A stretch of DNA of 64,000 nucleotides from Nocardia elegans NBRC 108235 (GCF_001612845.1 NZ_BDBF01000009.1:1-64000); one strand, 5' to 3'; positions 17,301 to 25,397 are shown, counted from the stretch's first letter. Translations and numbers: made by a program. Notes: generated by a model from the sequence alone, not told the origin.

Positions 17301-17719
17301 ATGTCGGGCAGCGCCGCGGCCGCGGATCGCCGGGGCCGTACCGGCGTGAGGTCGTCGCGGCGGACGAGGACGGCGCATCCGGCCGCGAAGGATCCGTCGA
17401 AGAAGGTGGCCCCGAATATCGCAGGCGCGTCGGTGCCGAGTGCGGCGACGGTCTGCTCGTGTGCGCGGCGCAATTCCGTGGCCGTGGCGCCCGGCGAATC
17501 GATGCCGATCACGGCCGCGCCGAGAGCCGCGTGCACATCGTCGAACACGTCGTCCGACAGTGCGTCCGAACCCAGCGGAAAGCTCACCGGATCGGTCGGA
17601 TTCGGCGAAACGACAAGGCCCAGTTCGGTATCGAGCGCGCGCAGCAGCGCGAATTCGCAGCGCGCTGCCCTCACCAGGTCATCGGTGCTGCACACGACAC
17701 GATCACCGAACAGAATCAA
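14357..17719 (-). CDS. TM0106-type RecB-like nuclease fused to a DNA2/NAM7-type helicase, probably catalytically degenerate
   Basis: A 1120-residue chain with the architecture of actinobacterial TM0106-family nuclease plus SF1 helicase proteins: a nuclease-like region with a Cys pair (CGQCASC) followed by LLLVAGMRPSVRAQL, then a helicase core. Key residues differ from family consensus. Walker A is GPSGTGKLDT (about 751-757), with Leu for the Mg-binding Thr. The DEAG box reads ADAG (about 860-863). GDPQQLP is GDPAPLP. The nuclease DxKxxR region reads as an unrelated segment. Framing and length are intact, so it is expressed but likely inactive as an ATPase/nuclease. Confidence 0.8.
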   Translation of the reverse strand: MILFGDRVVCSTDDLVRAARCEFALLRALDTELGLVVSPNPTDPVSFPLGSDALSDDVFDDVHAALGAAVIGIDSPGATATELRRAHEQTVAALGTDAPAIFGATFFDGSFAAGCAVLVRRDDLTPVRPRRSAAAALPDIGATGESATAAAGVPDRDAAPTPHSSFILYARSMSSDVAALMDAAACARMVRANGFDVDPWVRIRDAAGAERIYELGPAETVYAARRIRLATILAAKQDELLPVQWGDRRYLACGQCASCTAELVAGRDLLLVAGMRPSVRAQLRDAGITTVDRLAAADSSVTGVAVQTFSTLRRQAELQLRRERTGRPAYAVTDAAAFGELARPDTGDVFVSVAGSSVGVGVAARGADGGEGVFLFHAFTTHDPVALLEFLADRQQHHPDLRIYHFCSPIRTLLADLCARCGADEETADELLGALLDLYPIVRSALLIGARSYDLPEVLGLLDPEAEPVRADLESSCAATLRLRERLYELAAEHDIQPCPVPRRTLAEQPAAVEAALREFAFDYDDTRSAGQQAAAMMAAVLGYHRRERQPLHWAHEDRLHRPIGEWADTPGVLVADWASVDTKWQHTDDRPMRRYLKLTGRLGTGRPPPPGTAIRTLYDSPVPDLPATPGRRATAAATVLGFALDDNFDDVVRVEELLPPGCAPYDELPVAIVPDPPGRDDNVEQALNAVAHDLLVSLPDVPLTAAFDLLCRRRPRLHGATALPQVFGDYAAAITAAVLDLDHSYLAVQGPSGTGKLDTAARVIERLVTRYKWRVGVVAQTHSAAEVLLDAVVRVGVLPELVAKSDVHTVAPEWLGIAADRYPRFLDNAVNGCVIGGLTGDFTDPDQVAPQSLDLLVIADAGYFPLAQAIAVGASARNLLLIGDPAPLPGTGLHPERVHESALGRIVGDNPTVPTAFGYFLERTWRMHPQVCGPVSSLRYGRRLRSNETVTLARELEGVAPGVRAVPVEHHGNSTESAEEAREIVRQVRSLLGRTWRQGVLTRRLHPHDILVVTPYHAQVARIRMLLSRARIEDVVVGTADRFRGREAAVVLISMTTSAPADAPHGMDDLLSRHWLTTAVSRAMWSAIVVASPLLTDYLPETPEQLPDLAAYLELTGRG

Positions 17720-17887
17720 TCGCGGCCCTCCTGAGTCCGGACACCCGCACGCGGCCGACGCGCCGCTCGCGTGCCGAGTCGCGCAACAGCGTAATCATTC
17801 GAGGTCGTACGGCGTGGCGTGAGGGGGGCGTGTCGGATATCGGTCTCACTTCGCCGGGCCGGGCCCGCTCACCGGCGACCCGCCCGT

Positions 17888-17893
17888 GACAAT
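17888..17893 (+). promoter_or_regulatory. -10 box for a leaderless hydrolase mRNA
   Basis: GACAAT ends 6 nt before the ATG at 17900, supporting that start over the longer frame from 17819. Confidence 0.4.
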
Positions 17894-17899
17894 GGGGTG

Positions 17900-18544
17900 A
17901 TGCCGTACTTCCAGGGTGCCCGCGGTCGACTGCACTACCGGCGGTGGCCGGTGGAGCGGCCGGTGGCGGTGGTGGCGTTCCTGCCCGGAACCGGCCAGCA
18001 CAGCGGCCATTACCATCGTTTCGGCCGTGCCCTGGGTGCGCGCGAGATCGAGGTCTGGTGTCTGGACACCGCGGGCCAGGGGCTGAGCGAAGGCGACCCG
18101 GAGGCGCCGGGAACGCTGACCGAACTGGCGGCCGACGCCGCCGCGCTGGTGCGGGCGATGGGCGCTGAGCAGCCCGATCCGCCGCTGTTCCTGGCGGGCC
18201 ACTCGCTGGGAGCGGCGACCTGTCTCGCGTCGATGTCGCTGCCGGAGATGGCCGGGTGCGCGGGCATGGTGCTGACCGGCACCCCGAAACGGGCCGCCGA
18301 ATCGCCCGCCGCCCTGCCGCCCGGACTACCGATCCTGGCGCTGCACGGTGTGGACGACCGCCGCGCACCGATCGACTCCGCGCGCGAGTGGTCGGCCCGG
18401 CACCGGTCGGTGGGGTTGCACGAGTACACCGATGCCGGGCACGATTTGCTGCACGAGCCGGTGCACGCGGCAGTCACCGCCGATATCGCGGAGTGGATTC
18501 GCGAGGTCGCGGACCGTCGTTACCGCGCCGCGGAAGTGGGTTGA
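17900..18544 (+). CDS. Alpha/beta hydrolase, monoacylglycerol-lipase-like
   Basis: A 214-residue alpha/beta hydrolase. The nucleophile elbow GHSLG is at about 99-103, the acid is in LHGVDDRRAP and the His in DAGHDLLHE. The N-terminal layout (RLHYRRWPVERP, then HSGHYHRFGRALG) resembles monoacylglycerol lipases. It is short for the family and lacks a long cap. It is likely a cytoplasmic esterase or lipase of unknown substrate. It lies 15 nt upstream of the type VII cassette but has its own -10 box. Confidence 0.85.
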   Translation: MPYFQGARGRLHYRRWPVERPVAVVAFLPGTGQHSGHYHRFGRALGAREIEVWCLDTAGQGLSEGDPEAPGTLTELAADAAALVRAMGAEQPDPPLFLAGHSLGAATCLASMSLPEMAGCAGMVLTGTPKRAAESPAALPPGLPILALHGVDDRRAPIDSAREWSARHRSVGLHEYTDAGHDLLHEPVHAAVTADIAEWIREVADRRYRAAEVG

Positions 18545-18559
18545 GAAAGGGGGACCGCG

Positions 18560-18994
18560 ATGCAGTCACAAGAGGCCGGGGATCTGCGCAACGATGTCGG
18601 TGCGCTGGCCCAGGCGGTCGACGACGGAGAGCTGTGGATCGACGGCGTACTGGTCGGCGACGGCACCCACGAACGCTGCGCGCGCCGGTACGAGTCACTG
18701 GCCGACGAGGTCGAGCAGCAGATCCGCACCCTCGGCGCGGCCGCGTCGCTGCCCGGATTCGGCGGCTTCGAGTCGGGGCAGTCGCTGCGCCGCGGTTTCG
18801 AGGGCAAGGCCGCCGACGCGGTCGATCGGTTACGCGAATATGCCGATGCCGCACGGCAATTGGCGCAGACGCTGCGTGCCGCCGCGGCCGCCTATGCCCA
18901 GCACGACGCCGATGCCGCCGCGGCGATCGGGAAAACCGCACCACCCGCGGTCGTGGTACAGCCGTCGCAGCCGGTGGGGGTCGGACATGCATAG
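18560..18994 (+). CDS. WXG100/ESX-like small protein, first gene of a type VII cassette
   Basis: A 144-residue all-helical protein with long Ala/Arg/Glu helices and a C-terminal low-complexity tail. A central GKAADAVDRLREYADAARQLAQTL segment resembles helical hairpins of WXG100/DUF2563-like proteins. AAAGGGGGA precedes the ATG by about 6 nt. Its last codons overlap the next ATG by 8 nt, so translation is coupled. Position next to a PPE-like gene and EspG makes a secreted partner protein likely; no single motif proves it. Confidence 0.65.
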   Translation: MQSQEAGDLRNDVGALAQAVDDGELWIDGVLVGDGTHERCARRYESLADEVEQQIRTLGAAASLPGFGGFESGQSLRRGFEGKAADAVDRLREYADAARQLAQTLRAAAAAYAQHDADAAAAIGKTAPPAVVVQPSQPVGVGHA

Positions 18995-20357
18995 GCTCAG
19001 CGGCAACGGAACACCGCCGGCGCAGGGGCATACCGATCCGGCTTACGCCCCGACGGTCGAGGTGTTCGACAACCTCACCCATCGCGAAATCCAGCGTGGG
19101 GTCCAGGAATTGAATCCCGAGATCCTCACCGCCGGCCGCCAGGCCTGGCAGAGTTCGGCGGCCGGGATGGCAGATGCCGTCCAGTCCGCGCATACCGAAA
19201 TCCGCGGCGCCATCGCCGACGGCTGGCGCGGAGGCGCCGCGCAACTGGCCGCCGACGCGGTGACGGCCTTCGAACGGCTGGGCCAGCAGCTGTCCGATGT
19301 GATGGCGGTTGTCGGACAACGACTCGCGCAGGCCAACGACGCAGCCGAGACATTGCGCGCCTCGGTATCGCAACAGGTGACCGCCCATCCGGATCTGGAA
19401 GGGGCACTGCTGGATCCGAAACAGGCGGCCGCCAACGCCGCCGTGCAGAAGAGCGCCGAGAACGTGCGGCAGGACGCCGTGCGGGTGATGGACTCGGTCT
19501 ATGCCGGTGTCTTCCTGCGCACCGGCGACAGCGTGCCGGCGTTTCCCGACGGCGGCATGTACCCGAATCCCGCTGTCGTGCCACCGGGTGACGAGGCGAC
19601 CGCACCGGGTGGCGGCAGCGCGGATCTGGTCGGCCGGGCGACGGGCTCTCGGGTGACGCCGACCGTGGACGGACCGCAGGGTCCGGAAGCGGCTCCGGCG
19701 GATCGGCCGAGCGAACCGGGCGGCGACCGGCCGGACGGCGACCGGCCCGTCGGTGACCAGCCGGCCGCCGATCGGCCCGCGGCCGTGGCGCCCGCCGCGG
19801 TCGCACCGACGCTCGTAGAGCCCGCGACACCGATCACGACTCCGGCGAACACCGCGCTTCCCGCCGCCGCGGTCTCCGAGGTGCCGGTGGTAGCGACCAC
19901 GAATCAGGATGTCGCGCAATCGAAACCGTCCGTTGCCGCGCCACCCGCGGCCGGGGTACCACCCGCTCCCGGTGTGGTCCCCGCGGCCGCCGTGGCCCCC
20001 GCCGGGGCGGCCACCGGCCCGGCGTCGACGGCGCAGAATTCCGATTCGACCAAGCGCGACGACCACGACCCGGACCGCAACCCCGGCGCCGACTCGATGT
20101 CCGGCATGGGCGCGGGCATCGTGGGCGGCCTGGCCGGGGGTGCGTTCGCCGCGGGCGATGCCGTGCGACAAAGCCCGTCGACCCCGGTGGCGGCGAAGCC
20201 GATCCGCCGCGTCGACGAGGACGAAGACGAGGACTACTACCCCGAATTCGACGACGAGCCGACCTTCCTCGAACCGGCCGAGCCGGGCGGCGAACTGGTC
20301 GGGCACCTCGACCCGACCACCCCACCCGTGCTGGGCGAATGGTCCGAGGATGACTGA
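18987..20357 (+). CDS. PPE/WXG-like proline-rich type VII secretion substrate
   Basis: A 456-residue protein. The first 160 residues are helical with a GWRGGAAQLAADAV segment recalling WXG motifs. A long Pro/Ala/Asp-rich region includes short DRPDGDRPVGDQ-like repeats. A Gly-rich hydrophobic stretch (GMGAGIVGGLAGGAFAAG) precedes an acidic tail (VDEDEDEDYYPEF). Substrates of ESX systems in mycolata share this helical-head, disordered-tail plan and need an EspG chaperone, which is encoded next. No ESX membrane genes are in the window, so it would use a machine encoded elsewhere. Confidence 0.65.
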   Translation: MHRLSGNGTPPAQGHTDPAYAPTVEVFDNLTHREIQRGVQELNPEILTAGRQAWQSSAAGMADAVQSAHTEIRGAIADGWRGGAAQLAADAVTAFERLGQQLSDVMAVVGQRLAQANDAAETLRASVSQQVTAHPDLEGALLDPKQAAANAAVQKSAENVRQDAVRVMDSVYAGVFLRTGDSVPAFPDGGMYPNPAVVPPGDEATAPGGGSADLVGRATGSRVTPTVDGPQGPEAAPADRPSEPGGDRPDGDRPVGDQPAADRPAAVAPAAVAPTLVEPATPITTPANTALPAAAVSEVPVVATTNQDVAQSKPSVAAPPAAGVPPAPGVVPAAAVAPAGAATGPASTAQNSDSTKRDDHDPDRNPGADSMSGMGAGIVGGLAGGAFAAGDAVRQSPSTPVAAKPIRRVDEDEDEDYYPEFDDEPTFLEPAEPGGELVGHLDPTTPPVLGEWSEDD

Positions 20358-20396
20358 CCGCGGGGTCACGGCCGGTGCCGAGGCGGTCCGGCGGCG

Positions 20397-21152
20397 GTGA
20401 AATGGACGCTGACGCCCGATCAGTTCGCGATGGCGTGGCAACGGATCGACGGTGACCGGATCCCGTATCCGCTCGCGGTGCGCTTGTCCGCCCGCGACAG
20501 CGCCGAACGGGCCGCGCAGCTGCCGGAGCTGACCGAGTGGTGCGACCGCACCGTGGACCCCGATCTGGAGGCGGCGCTGCGACTGCTCGCCCGGCCCACC
20601 GTATGCGTCGAGGTCTTCGGCGAACACGGCGCGGGAGAGGCTCGGCCCGTCCGGGTGCTGGGCGCGGCCGCCGGTCACATCACCGTGGTCGCGGCCCAGC
20701 GCCACGGCAGCGCGCCCGATCGCGGCGGCGACGTGCGGCTGTTCGTCGGGAATTCCGGCACCCTCGCGGCCCGGGTGGTCTCGCTGCTGCCGGAATGCCC
20801 GCCCGGGGGCGAACCGCGCCGCACCGCACCGCTGGACCGGGTGCGCGAGGACAGTCGCGATCTGGTGACCGTGCCGGTCGCCGGTCCCTCCACCACGGCG
20901 CGGATGCGGCGGTTGCTCAAGCAGCCCCGCGACGGCATCGGTCAGATCGTGGTCTCCGCGCGTCGCGCCGACGACGGCATGCGCCCGCTCGGCGTGCTGT
21001 GCTGGATCGATGTCACCGGCGACGGCCGTTACGCGGTACGCACCCGCGCGGAGGTCGATATCGTCGGCGTCACCGCGGAAACCTTTGCCGCGCAATTGCG
21101 CCCGATGGTCGCGGCCGCGGAACGAGTGGTCGCCGACGACAACGAATGGTGA
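20397..21152 (+). CDS. ESX secretion-associated chaperone EspG
   Basis: A 251-residue protein starting at GTG and opening with WTLTPDQFAMAWQRI, the typical EspG N-terminus. It continues with the alternating beta/alpha pattern and ends with AQLRPMVAAAERVV. EspG proteins bind the helical tip of PPE proteins in the cytosol and keep them soluble for type VII secretion. It follows the PPE-like gene by 39 nt, and a 16-codon ORF bridges the gap. EspG family numbering cannot be assigned. Confidence 0.82.
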   Translation: MKWTLTPDQFAMAWQRIDGDRIPYPLAVRLSARDSAERAAQLPELTEWCDRTVDPDLEAALRLLARPTVCVEVFGEHGAGEARPVRVLGAAAGHITVVAAQRHGSAPDRGGDVRLFVGNSGTLAARVVSLLPECPPGGEPRRTAPLDRVREDSRDLVTVPVAGPSTTARMRRLLKQPRDGIGQIVVSARRADDGMRPLGVLCWIDVTGDGRYAVRTRAEVDIVGVTAETFAAQLRPMVAAAERVVADDNEW

Positions 21153-21158
21153 GAACGC

Positions 21159-21698
21159 ATGCCCTGCTACGAATTCGAAGGTAAACGCCCCCAGGTGGAT
21201 CCGACCGCGTTCATCGCGCCGACCGCCACCCTGATCGGCGATGTGCGCGTGGAGGCGAACGCTTCGGTCTGGTACGGCGCCGTGCTGCGCGCCGATCTCG
21301 CGCCGATCGTCGTCCGCGAGCGGGCGAATGTGCAGGACAACACCGTGATTCACACCCCGCCCGACGTCCCCGTCGAGGTGGGGCCCGGCGCCACGATCGC
21401 GCACAGCGTGGTCCTGCACGGCGCCAGCGTCGGAGCCGAAGCGATCGTCGGCAACGGCAGCACGGTGCTCGATATGGCCACGATCGGCGCCGGTTCGATG
21501 ATCGCCGCGCACTCGCTGGTCCAGCCCGGAACCGAAATCCCCGAGGGAGTCCTGGCGGCGGGAGCGCCGGCCGAGGTCAAACGTCCCATCGCCGGCACCC
21601 AGGCCGAGAACTGGGTCAGGATCAACCCCGGGTACTACGCCGACCTCGCGCAGCGGCATCGGAAAGGGGTGCGCGAGATCGACTCGGAGACCGAGTGA
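21159..21698 (+). CDS. Gamma-carbonic anhydrase-like hexapeptide-repeat protein
   Basis: A 179-residue left-handed beta-helix protein with repeated hexapeptides from about residue 18 to 140. Its three candidate metal ligands are His in VIHTP, IAHSVV and LHGAS, the gamma-carbonic anhydrase spacing. Members hydrate CO2 or act as acyltransferase-like scaffolds. It begins 6 nt after espG, so it is probably cotranscribed, though a link with secretion is not evident. Cytoplasmic; no signal peptide. Confidence 0.85.
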   Translation: MPCYEFEGKRPQVDPTAFIAPTATLIGDVRVEANASVWYGAVLRADLAPIVVRERANVQDNTVIHTPPDVPVEVGPGATIAHSVVLHGASVGAEAIVGNGSTVLDMATIGAGSMIAAHSLVQPGTEIPEGVLAAGAPAEVKRPIAGTQAENWVRINPGYYADLAQRHRKGVREIDSETE

Positions 21699-21717
21699 TT
21701 CGCACCCGCGCGGTTCC

Positions 21718-22362
21718 TCAGCGGCCGGGCTGGTGCGCCGTGCGCAACAGGTCCAGCATTTCCTCGTCGTCGAGTTGATGAAAATCGCGATAGGCCCCGC
21801 CGACCCCGCCGAGGGAACGCGGAATCAGCGGGCACACCGTCTCCCGGGCCAGGCCGCGCAGCCGCTCCATCGCCTCGATCGAGGACACCGGCACCGCCAC
21901 CGTGATCCAGCGGGGCCGGTGCGATTGCGCCACGAGGCACGCCGCGGCGACCGTCGCGCCCGTGGCCATCCCGTCGTCGACGATCACCACCGCGCGATCG
22001 TGAATCGGCACCCGCGGCACCTGCGCGCGCACCATCCGCTGCCGGCGGGACAACTCCGCGCGCTCGGCCTCCTCCACGGCGGCGATCTGTTCGGATCGCA
22101 CGCCGGTCTGCCGCACGACGTCGTCGTTGAGAACCCGGACCCCGTCCTCGCCGATCGCGCCCATCGCCAGTTCGGGTTGCCACGGCACGCCGAGTTTCCG
22201 GACGAGCAGCACATCCAGATCTCCGCCGATGACCTCGCGCACGGCGGCCGCGACCGGCACCCCGCCGCGCGGCAGTCCCAGCACGAGGGGATGCCACGCC
22301 CGCAGGTGCGACAGCGATTCACCCAGCGTGCGACCGGCCGACCGACGATCCGGATAGATCAT
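21718..22362 (-). CDS. Phosphoribosyltransferase-family protein
   Basis: A 214-residue type I phosphoribosyltransferase. The PRPP loop VVIVDDGMATGATV lies near residues 124-137, and LGLPRGGVPVAAAV is in the N-terminal part. Proteins of this group (with a dienelactone-hydrolase-like domain in other species) have no defined base substrate. A TAGACT hexamer lies 10 nt before the ATG. It is followed on the same strand by nothing and preceded by the amidase gene 13 nt away, so the pair may be one transcription unit. Confidence 0.83.
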   Translation of the reverse strand: MIYPDRRSAGRTLGESLSHLRAWHPLVLGLPRGGVPVAAAVREVIGGDLDVLLVRKLGVPWQPELAMGAIGEDGVRVLNDDVVRQTGVRSEQIAAVEEAERAELSRRQRMVRAQVPRVPIHDRAVVIVDDGMATGATVAAACLVAQSHRPRWITVAVPVSSIEAMERLRGLARETVCPLIPRSLGGVGGAYRDFHQLDDEEMLDLLRTAHQPGR

Positions 22363-22375
22363 GGTGCCATCCAGT

Positions 22376-23482
22376 CTATGGCTCGACGGTGAATCGGCGC
22401 AGGCTCAGGCTGGGGTTGGTGGTTCGGATCCGGCGCAGGTGATCGAGGTCGACGCGGCTGGTGGCGATGCCGGGGGCATCACCGAGTTCGGCCAGCAGAT
22501 TGCCGGAAGGGTCGACGATCATCGACGCGCCCGCACCGCGCGGGGCGCAGTGGTCGGCGGCGGCCACGTAGACCGTGTTCTCGATCGCGCGAGCGCGGAG
22601 CAGCGTGGTCCACTGATCGAGCTTGCCCGGCCCCGGAATCCATTGCGCGGGAAGGAGCAACACCTGCGCGCCCGCGGCCGCCACCCGGCGGCAGCCCTCC
22701 GGAAAGCGCAGGTCGAAGCAGGTCTGCAGACCGAAGGTGACGCCCTCGACGGTGAAGGTGGCGGGATCCTCGATCGGGCCGGGGGCGACCACCTCCGATT
22801 CGCGGAATCCGAACGCGTCGTAGAGATGCACCTTGCGGTAGATCGCCGCGAACTCGGCATCGGGACCCGCCGCGATCAGCGTGTTGTAGACCCGGTCGGT
22901 GATCTGCCCACCCGGCGCCTCGACGACGCCGGCGACCACGTGCACTCCGAATTCTGCGGCGAGCCCGCGCAATTCGCTCGCCCACGGGCCCGTGATCGGT
23001 TCGGCCGCCGCCACTACCCGTTCGTCCAGCCGCTTCACGGCGAACATCGAATACTCCGGCGCGACAACCACTTTCGCGCCGTGCTCGGCAGCGGCGCGAA
23101 CATGGTCGCGCAGCGCGGCGAGATTGGCGGCCTTGTCGGTATAAGGCCCGAACTGGACGACCGCGATGTCGACCGCTTGCGCCGGAGCCGGGGCGGGCGC
23201 CGGTCGGGCGGCGGGCCGGGGTTCGAGTCCACCGCCCACCGCGGGCGCGGGCCGCCCCGCCTCCGCGGTCGTCGAGTAGGTGATCACGATCGGGACGGGG
23301 CTGCCGATCGGTTCGGCGGTGTGCGCACGGGTCGTTCCGGGTGCGTCGGCGGTGTCGGATTCGTCACTCACGCGCGCTCCGGCGCCGCCCGGAGAATTCG
23401 GCTCGGCGGGCGCAGATGCGGTGGGCCGCAGGGGTTCGGCGGATTCCGGAACGGCGCGCGAGGGCGGCTGCTGCGGTTGCAT
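22376..23482 (-). CDS. Carbon-nitrogen hydrolase (nitrilase superfamily amidase) with a disordered N-terminal extension
   Basis: A 368-residue protein whose last 262 residues form a complete nitrilase-fold amidase. The Glu is in APEYSMF (about 143), Lys in YRKVHLYD (about 216) and Cys in TCFDLRFPE (about 256). It likely hydrolyses an amide or deaminated glutathione-like compound. The first roughly 100 residues are Pro/Ala/Ser/Thr-rich and unusual for the family. The ATG at 23482 has GGTGAG upstream and is divergent from deaD 64 nt away. A later GTG start near 23373 would remove part of the extension. Confidence 0.82.
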   Translation of the reverse strand: MQPQQPPSRAVPESAEPLRPTASAPAEPNSPGGAGARVSDESDTADAPGTTRAHTAEPIGSPVPIVITYSTTAEAGRPAPAVGGGLEPRPAARPAPAPAPAQAVDIAVVQFGPYTDKAANLAALRDHVRAAAEHGAKVVVAPEYSMFAVKRLDERVVAAAEPITGPWASELRGLAAEFGVHVVAGVVEAPGGQITDRVYNTLIAAGPDAEFAAIYRKVHLYDAFGFRESEVVAPGPIEDPATFTVEGVTFGLQTCFDLRFPEGCRRVAAAGAQVLLLPAQWIPGPGKLDQWTTLLRARAIENTVYVAAADHCAPRGAGASMIVDPSGNLLAELGDAPGIATSRVDLDHLRRIRTTNPSLSLRRFTVEP

Positions 23483-23546
23483 AGGTCTCACCGTATTGGC
23501 CCGATGGTCCGGGCGGCCAACGCAAGGCATTAAACTGCTGGTCAAT

Positions 23547-25397
23547 ATGAACAACTCATCGGTCGACAGCGTGCCCGGCGGCGGGGGCGACAGGCCCGAA
23601 GGCGCAGACGAGCGCAACCACGAAGGGCCCGCGGACGCCGCCACCGGGTACCGCGACGACAGCGGCGACGCGATCGAGCCGTCGTTCGCCGATCTCGGCA
23701 TCGACGATCGGCTGCTCGCGGCGATCGCCGATGTCGGCTACGAGTCCCCGTCGCCGATCCAGGCGGCCACCATCCCGCCGCTGCTCGCGGGCGCCGACGT
23801 CGTCGGCCTGGCCCAGACCGGCACCGGTAAGACGGCGGCCTTCGCCATCCCGATTCTGATGGGCCTGGAGAAGCGGCCGAAGCCGCCGCAGGCGCTGGTG
23901 CTCGCACCGACCCGCGAACTGGCGATCCAGGTGGCCGAGGCGTTCGGCCGTTACTCGTCGCATCTGCCGGGAATCCACGTGCTGCCGATCTACGGCGGTC
24001 AGAACTACGCGGTCCAGTTGCAGGGTCTGCGCCGCGGCGCGCAGGTCGTCGTCGGCACGCCGGGCCGGGTCATCGATCACCTCGAGCGTGGCACCCTCGA
24101 CCTCACTCAGCTGCGGTATCTCGTGCTCGACGAGGCCGACGAGATGCTGAAGATGGGTTTCCAGGAGGACGTCGAACGCATTCTGCGCGACACTCCCGCG
24201 GAGAAGCAGGTGGCGCTGTTCTCGGCCACCATGCCGTCGGTGATCCGCAAGATCTCCAAGCAGTACCTCAAGGATCCGGTCGAGATCACGGTCAAGTCCA
24301 AGACCTCGACCAACACCAACATCACCCAGCGCTGGGTGCACGTCTCGCATCAGCGCAAACTCGACGCGCTGACCAGGATTCTCGAGGTCGAGCCGTTCGA
24401 GGCGATGATCCTCTTCGTGCGCACCAAGCAGGCTACGGAGGAACTGGCCGAGAAACTGCGCGCGCGCGGCTACTCGGCCGCCGCGATCAACGGCGACATC
24501 GCGCAGAACCAGCGCGAACGCACCATCGGCCAGCTGAAGTCCGGCGCTCTCGACATCCTGGTCGCCACCGATGTGGCCGCGCGCGGACTCGATGTCGACC
24601 GCATCTCGCATGTGGTCAACTACGACATCCCGCACGACACCGAGTCCTATGTGCATCGCATCGGACGCACCGGCCGGGCCGGACGCACCGGTGAGGCGCT
24701 GCTGTTCGTCGCGCCGCGCGAACGCCGCCTGCTGGATGCGATCGAGCGCGCCACCCGCCAGCCGCTGACCGAGATGCAGCTGCCCAGCGTCGACGACGTG
24801 AACGCTCAGCGCGTGGTCAAATTCCACGACGCGATCACCGAGAATCTGGCGTCGTCGAATCTCGCGCTGTTCCGCAAGCTGATCGAGGACTACGAGGCCG
24901 AGCACAACATCCCGCTCGCCGACATCGCCGCCGCCCTGGCGGTGGGCGGCCACGACGGCGACAACTTCTTCATGGAGGCCGAGGCTGAGCCGATCCGCCC
25001 GCCGCGGCGCGAACGTGCCCCCCGAGAGGATCGCGAGCGCCGCCCGGAGGGCGGGCCGCAGCATCACCGGGCCACCGGCGCGGAGATGGCCACCTACCGC
25101 ATCGCGGTCGGCAAACGGCACCGGGTGGTCCCCGGTGCGATCGTCGGCGCCATCGCCAACGAGGGCGGTCTGCGTCGTAGCGACTTCGGCCACATCAGCA
25201 TCCGCCCCGACCACAGCCTCGTGGAACTTCCTGCGGATCTGTCGTCGGAAACTCTGGATGCGTTGCGTCGCACCAGGATCAGCGGTGTCCTGATCCAGTT
25301 GCAGCTGGACCAGGGCGCGCCGTCCCATCGCTCCCTGAGCCGCGGACCGCGCCGCGAAGGTCCGCGCAAATACGACCGTCGCAAGCCGCGCAGTTAG
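23547..25397 (+). CDS. deaD: DEAD-box ATP-dependent RNA helicase DeaD/CsdA
   Basis: A 616-residue helicase with every core motif: Q motif ESPSPIQAATIP, motif I AQTGTGKT (about 90-97), PTRELA, TPGR, DEAD (about 195), SAT, and motif VI HRIGRTGRAGR (about 370). The C-terminus has a DbpA-type RNA-binding domain (about 505-585) and a basic tail. CsdA-type proteins help ribosome assembly and RNA turnover in the cold. TAAACT lies 10 nt before the ATG and no Shine-Dalgarno is seen, so the leader is very short. The Mycobacterium gene deaD also lies near kgd. Confidence 0.95.
   Translation: MNNSSVDSVPGGGGDRPEGADERNHEGPADAATGYRDDSGDAIEPSFADLGIDDRLLAAIADVGYESPSPIQAATIPPLLAGADVVGLAQTGTGKTAAFAIPILMGLEKRPKPPQALVLAPTRELAIQVAEAFGRYSSHLPGIHVLPIYGGQNYAVQLQGLRRGAQVVVGTPGRVIDHLERGTLDLTQLRYLVLDEADEMLKMGFQEDVERILRDTPAEKQVALFSATMPSVIRKISKQYLKDPVEITVKSKTSTNTNITQRWVHVSHQRKLDALTRILEVEPFEAMILFVRTKQATEELAEKLRARGYSAAAINGDIAQNQRERTIGQLKSGALDILVATDVAARGLDVDRISHVVNYDIPHDTESYVHRIGRTGRAGRTGEALLFVAPRERRLLDAIERATRQPLTEMQLPSVDDVNAQRVVKFHDAITENLASSNLALFRKLIEDYEAEHNIPLADIAAALAVGGHDGDNFFMEAEAEPIRPPRRERAPREDRERRPEGGPQHHRATGAEMATYRIAVGKRHRVVPGAIVGAIANEGGLRRSDFGHISIRPDHSLVELPADLSSETLDALRRTRISGVLIQLQLDQGAPSHRSLSRGPRREGPRKYDRRKPRS

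Noticed and set aside
19690..19790. Repeated GACCGGCCGG-like units
   Set aside because: They encode degenerate Asp-Arg-Pro repeats in the disordered tail of the PPE-like protein and are not a DNA-level repeat array.
18474..21659. 1061-codon minus-strand open frame across the type VII cassette
   Set aside because: It covers several real genes on the other strand and its product is a low-complexity Gly/Arg/His-rich sequence with no start signal.
23216..23230. GGTTCGAGTCC, resembling a tRNA T-loop
   Set aside because: It lies inside the amidase coding region, and no acceptor stem or anticodon arm can be built around it.
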